Positions 61,116 to 64,000 of a stretch of DNA of 64,000 nucleotides are shown here, piece after piece. The notes under the pieces are model-generated. The model was not told the origin of the DNA. It did not search any database and saw only the letters and a list, made by a program, of their open reading frames with translations. Source of the stretch: T3Sed10-213 sp012519365 (GTDB lineage: Bacteria; Planctomycetota; Phycisphaerae; Sedimentisphaerales; Anaerohalosphaeraceae); the NCBI GenBank assembly GCA_033809355.1, contig JAPXLV010000001.1, forward strand, positions 1 to 64,000, in the 5' to 3' direction. Both the position numbers and the translations under genes were made by a program. The first letter of the stretch is position 1. Each line of letters begins with the position of its first letter.

Positions 61116-61214
61116 GCCGTTTTGTGTATTATTTATGCATTTTTAATCCCCTACCCTCCTCCCCAGCCCTCATTGTCCTCCCCAGCCCCCAGTGTCCTCC
61201 GCAGCGTCCTCTAT

Positions 61215-61366
61215 CATCCCGACGTCCCACCCTGTCATCCCGACACCCCATCCTATCATCCCGACGTCCCACCCTGTCATCCCGACACCCCATCCTGTCA
61301 TCCCGACGCCCCATCCTGTCATCCCGACGTCCCACCCTGTCATCCCGAGCGCAGCGAGGGATCTAT
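61215..61366. repeat. palindromic repeat element with six-unit tandem tail, locus 3
   Basis: Six consecutive 21-base units start at 61215, 61236, 61257, 61278, 61299 and 61320, each CATCCCGAC followed by a variant of GTCCCACCCTGT. The seventh start at 61341 is the palindromic element itself, CATCCCGAGCGCAGCGAGGG then ATCTATC. Read on the minus strand the layout equals locus 2: palindrome, then tandem units beginning with its GGGATGACA end. A weaker 19-base periodicity (CCTCCCCAGC) precedes it at about 61155-61212. Confidence 0.8.
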
Positions 61367-61636
61367 CAAAACACCCTCATTTCCATTCATCCCCAGTCTC
61401 TCCCATCATTACCGACACACAGCCGGGAATCTCTCTTTGACCCCGGAAGGGCGTCAAGTCCTATAGCTGTGGTCGTAAGGCCACGGACAGCCAGCGCAAA
61501 ACTCAGAATTCGCAATTTTGCTTTCGAAAATCGGTTTACAACATGTCCTGCACGCCCCATAATACTCTCCCAGTGGCTCTAAATGACAGGATCGGTGTGG
61601 GTTGAAAAGGGTTAACCTTCTATTAAACAGGATGTT

Positions 61637-62053
61637 ATGAGTAAAGTGGAACGAGTGGGCGTCTCGCTGGACAAGCCGTTGCTGGCCGAGTTTGATCAAT
61701 TGATACACGCCAAAGGCTACGCGAACCGCTCCGAGGCGATTCGGGATTTAATCCGGCTGGCCCTCAGCGGCGCGGCGTTGGAATCGCCGGGAGCGTATGG
61801 CTTCGGGGGGGTGTTTTTGGTGTATGACCATCACGCCTCGAAGTTGGCCGAGCAGTTGATTCAGCTGCAGCACACACATTTGCTGGAGGTCATCGCCTCG
61901 GTCCACGTTCATTTGGATCATCATCATTGTCTTGAGGTGATTATTCTCAAAGGCCAGGTGCAGGAAATCCGAAAATTGGCGGATAAAATGACCAGCCTAA
62001 AGGGGGTTAAACTGGGCAAATTGACGCTTGTGCCGGTAATGGATGGGCAATGA
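61637..62053 (+). CDS. nikR: NikR-family nickel-responsive regulator
   Basis: A 138-residue ribbon-helix-helix/ACT-domain regulator. The DNA-binding strand and helices are ERVGVSLDKPLLAEFDQLI and NRSEAIRDLIRLAL. The high-affinity nickel ligands align as H79, H90, H92 and C98 in LQHTHLLEVIASVHVHLDHHHCLEV, the same spacing as E. coli H76/H87/H89/C95. Expected to bind DNA as a tetramer when nickel is present. Divergent from the metal-importer operon and 18 bases upstream of bioA. AGGA lies about nine bases before the ATG. No E. coli-type operator is seen. Confidence 0.94.
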   Translation: MSKVERVGVSLDKPLLAEFDQLIHAKGYANRSEAIRDLIRLALSGAALESPGAYGFGGVFLVYDHHASKLAEQLIQLQHTHLLEVIASVHVHLDHHHCLEVIILKGQVQEIRKLADKMTSLKGVKLGKLTLVPVMDGQ

Positions 62054-62071
62054 CCCAAAACAGGCAGAACG

Positions 62072-63436
62072 ATGAACGACACAACCCGACATTTGATTGA
62101 ATTGGACAAACAGTATCTTTGGCATCCATTTACCCAGATGGCCGACTGGTTTGAGGACGAGCCGGTCGTGATCGATCGCGGGGAGGGGTTCTATTTGATC
62201 GACACCGAAGGCCGACGCTATATCGACGGCGTCAGCAGTCTGTGGTGCAATGTGCACGGCCATCGGGTTGCGGCGATAGACCAGGCCATTCGTGACCAAC
62301 TGAACAGGATTGCCCACAGTACGCTGCTGGGGCTGGCCCAGACGCGAGCGGTCGAACTGGCCGAGCGACTTGTGCAGATCGCCCCGTCGGGGCTGGGCAA
62401 GGTCTTTTACTCCGACAGCGGCGCGACCAGTGTTGAGATTGCCCTGAAAATCGCCTATCAATTTTGGCAGAATATCGGCCACTCAGGACGCACGCGGTTT
62501 GTCGCCGTGCGCGAGGCCTATCACGGCGACACAGTCGGGTCGGTCAGCGTCGGCGGGGTGGACTTGTACCACGGCATTTTCAAATCATTGCTGTTTGAGA
62601 CGCACTTTGTGCCCAGCCCGCATCCGTATCGCTTTGACGGCACGCCCGAGCAGTGCACCGCGCACAGTCTCGACATTGCCGAATCTCTGCTCAAAGCGCA
62701 TTCGGGCCGGATAGCCGCGATCGTTACCGAGCCGCTGGTACAGGGTGCGGCCGGCATTTTGGTGCATCCAAAGGGATTCTTGAAAGGTCTTGAGCGTTTG
62801 GCACGACAGTATGATGTGCTGTTGATTGTCGATGAGGTGGCGACTGGTTTTGGCCGAACAGGCACAATGTTCGCCTGTGAACAGGAGCAGGTCAGGCCGG
62901 ATTTGATGTGCCTGGCCAAGGGTATTACCGGCGGGTATTTGCCGCTGGCGGCGACCTTGGCCACGCAGCGAATTTTTGATGCGTTTGTCGGTAAGGGCGA
63001 CATCTACAAGACCTTTTACCACGGCCATACCTATACCGGCAACGCCCTGGGCTGCGCAGCGGCTATTGCGAGTCTGGAGTTGTTTGAGCAACACCGCATT
63101 CTTGCTTCGCTGCCGGAAAAGAGTGCCCTGATCGCGGCAGCCTTTGAGCGGTTTGCTGCCCTGCCGTATGTCGGCGATGCGCGGCAGTGCGGCCTGATGT
63201 GTGGCATCGAGTTGGTGCAAGACAAGGCGACCAAACAGCCGTTCGACTACCGCCGTAAAGTCGGCGCGAAAGTTTGTGCCGCGATGCGTCCCAAAGGGGC
63301 TATGATGCGGCCGCTGGGCGATGTGGTTGTTCTGATGCCTCCGCCGGCGATGGATGTGCCGACACTCAAGCGATTGCTGGAGATTGTCGAAGAGACGTTA
63401 ACGAATGACCTGCCGAGCTTGGCCCAAGGGTCCTGA
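62072..63436 (+). CDS. bioA: adenosylmethionine--8-amino-7-oxononanoate aminotransferase
   Basis: A 454-residue class III PLP aminotransferase forming 7,8-diaminopelargonic acid in biotin synthesis. LDKQYLWHPFTQMADW is the BioA N-terminal signature; VSSLWCNVHGHRV, FYSDSGATSVEIALKIAYQ, VREAYHGDTVGSVSVGG, LLIVDEVATGFGRTGTMFA and the lysine in MCLAKGITGGYLPLAATLA all fit. Length is slightly above the E. coli enzyme (429). It follows nikR by 18 bases and probably shares its transcript. Other bio genes are absent, though birA is at the other end of the window. Confidence 0.95.
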   Translation: MNDTTRHLIELDKQYLWHPFTQMADWFEDEPVVIDRGEGFYLIDTEGRRYIDGVSSLWCNVHGHRVAAIDQAIRDQLNRIAHSTLLGLAQTRAVELAERLVQIAPSGLGKVFYSDSGATSVEIALKIAYQFWQNIGHSGRTRFVAVREAYHGDTVGSVSVGGVDLYHGIFKSLLFETHFVPSPHPYRFDGTPEQCTAHSLDIAESLLKAHSGRIAAIVTEPLVQGAAGILVHPKGFLKGLERLARQYDVLLIVDEVATGFGRTGTMFACEQEQVRPDLMCLAKGITGGYLPLAATLATQRIFDAFVGKGDIYKTFYHGHTYTGNALGCAAAIASLELFEQHRILASLPEKSALIAAAFERFAALPYVGDARQCGLMCGIELVQDKATKQPFDYRRKVGAKVCAAMRPKGAMMRPLGDVVVLMPPPAMDVPTLKRLLEIVEETLTNDLPSLAQGS

Positions 63437-63445
63437 ACGAAACGA

Positions 63446-63473
63446 TTGAGTGTGGCGTCAAATCGGCTATAAT
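63446..63473 (+). promoter_or_regulatory. promoter of glyS
   Basis: TTGAGT (63446-63451), 16 bases, perfect TATAAT (63468-63473). The transcript would carry a leader of about 160 bases with several complementary CGGCC/GGCCG blocks. No T-box consensus was found. Confidence 0.6.
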
Positions 63474-63643
63474 GGAAGTATGGCCGTGTGGAAATGGACT
63501 GAAAACGGCCCTCCTCGGCGTTGAATCGCCCTTTTGAAACGGCCTTGCTGGAAGGGGGGCGGCGCAGATGGGCGAGGCGGCCTGAGACAAACGTTTTTGA
63601 ACTCTGAGAAAACAGAATGTAATTTGATGACAGGAAAGCGGTT

Positions 63644-64000
63644 ATGGCGAAATTGACCCGGCTGGATGATATTGTGTCGCTGTGCAAGCGGCGGGGATTT
63701 ATTTTTCAATCGAGCGAGATTTACGGCGGACTGGCGGCCTGCTATGATTACGGGCCGTTGGGGGTCGAGTTGAAGCGCAACGTGCGGGCCGCATGGTGGA
63801 AGGCGGTCGTGCAGACGCGCGATGACGTGCTGGGGCTGGATTGTGCGATTTTGATGCACCCGATGGTGTGGAAGGCCTCCGGTCATGCCGACAAATTCGC
63901 CGATTTGGTGACCGTCTGCACACAGTGCAACACGCGAACCCGCGTCGATCATCTGGCCGACGGCAGCGCGGCTCAAGAACACATCGAACACGTCGATATT
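63644..64000 (+). CDS. glyS: glycyl-tRNA synthetase (alpha2 type), N-terminal part
   Basis: The open frame runs off the window edge; 119 residues are visible. LDDIVSLCKRRGFIFQSSEIYGG and CYDYGPLGVELKRNVRAAWW are signatures of the homodimeric class II GlyRS of archaea, eukaryotes and many bacteria. LDCAILMHPMVWKASGHADKFADLV is the conserved motif 1 region, with a CTQC knuckle following. It is therefore not the alpha2beta2 enzyme of E. coli. AGGAAAG precedes the ATG at 63644. Confidence 0.95.
   Translation, partial: MAKLTRLDDIVSLCKRRGFIFQSSEIYGGLAACYDYGPLGVELKRNVRAAWWKAVVQTRDDVLGLDCAILMHPMVWKASGHADKFADLVTVCTQCNTRTRVDHLADGSAAQEHIEHVDI

Larger units (their letters stand above)
61013..61636. other. 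gap between the metal-importer operon and nikR
   Basis: Over 600 bases holding the operon promoter at 61087-61115 and the repeat cluster at 61215-61366. Several proline- and histidine-rich open frames cross the repeats in all three forward frames and are products of the repeat. Nothing else is recognised; the NikR promoter is not obvious. Confidence 0.6.

Noticed and set aside
61215..61340. Possible CRISPR array
   Set aside because: The 21-base units are directly adjacent with no spacers and no cas genes are present.
61109..61582. Proline/serine/histidine-rich open frames in all three forward frames
   Set aside because: They are translations of the 21-base tandem repeat, which is a multiple of three and free of stops; no start signals.

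Overview
The window reads like the chromosome of an anaerobic or microaerophilic Planctomycetota bacterium, probably of the Phycisphaerae/Sedimentisphaerales type. This is an inference from gene content, not from a marker phylogeny. Pointers are a secreted protein with a dockerin-type tail, a short pseudopilin with an FTLIELLVVIAIV N-terminus, a DUF1080 lipoprotein, a secreted GH2 enzyme, several small lipoproteins, an oxygen-sensitive hybrid-cluster protein under an Rrf2 regulator, and CdaA/CdaR. Coding is dense and GC-rich, with many 4-bp start/stop overlaps. No prophage, integrative element or CRISPR array is visible.

Layout. 0-7.2 kb: a RAYT transposase with its own terminal inverted repeats abuts birA; then a GcvT-like protein and a class IV aminotransferase, gpsA with a methyltransferase, manA, and a lone NusG paralogue. 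7.4-18.7 kb: a membrane protein, a repeat cluster, a GAF-PP2C phosphatase, xseA-xseB, tRNA-Leu(UAG), a DUF4236-TPR protein, ispD, and a minus-strand block PilT / divergent GspE-like ATPase / CvpA-like protein. 18.8-31.3 kb: zinc-ribbon protein-LemA-HtpX, endonuclease V, GH2, a lipoprotein with ilvC, cstA, and cdaA-cdaR. 31.4-38.8 kb: an ABC-F ATPase, an AT-rich gap that may be the replication origin, dnaN-DUF721(DciA)-gyrB, and a TPR lipoprotein.

38.8-53.7 kb: ogt; an Rrf2-cupin-hcp-ferredoxin stress operon whose last gene is frameshifted; a TIM-barrel lipoprotein; a polyprenyl-phosphate sugar transferase-O-antigen ligase-mutY operon; a NUDIX protein; a YfiR / CHASE8-like hybrid kinase pair; and a DUF1080 lipoprotein. 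53.8-64 kb: ileS; a five-gene minus-strand operon coupling a dockerin-tailed secreted protein and a pseudopilin to a ZnuABC-type metal importer; a repeat cluster; nikR-bioA; and the start of glyS, cut by the window edge.

Leads most worth following: the RAYT end that supplies the first codons of birA; a palindrome-plus-tandem-tail repeat family at three loci; the GspE-like ATPase lacking His-box and Asp-box residues; the G-to-M change in the catalytic DGA motif of CdaA; the putative oriC at 33.4-33.9 kb; YfiR paired with a hybrid kinase; and the mixed pseudopilin/metal-importer operon. Promoters and terminators were picked by eye from -35/-10 spacing and hairpin plus T-tract, so they are candidates only.
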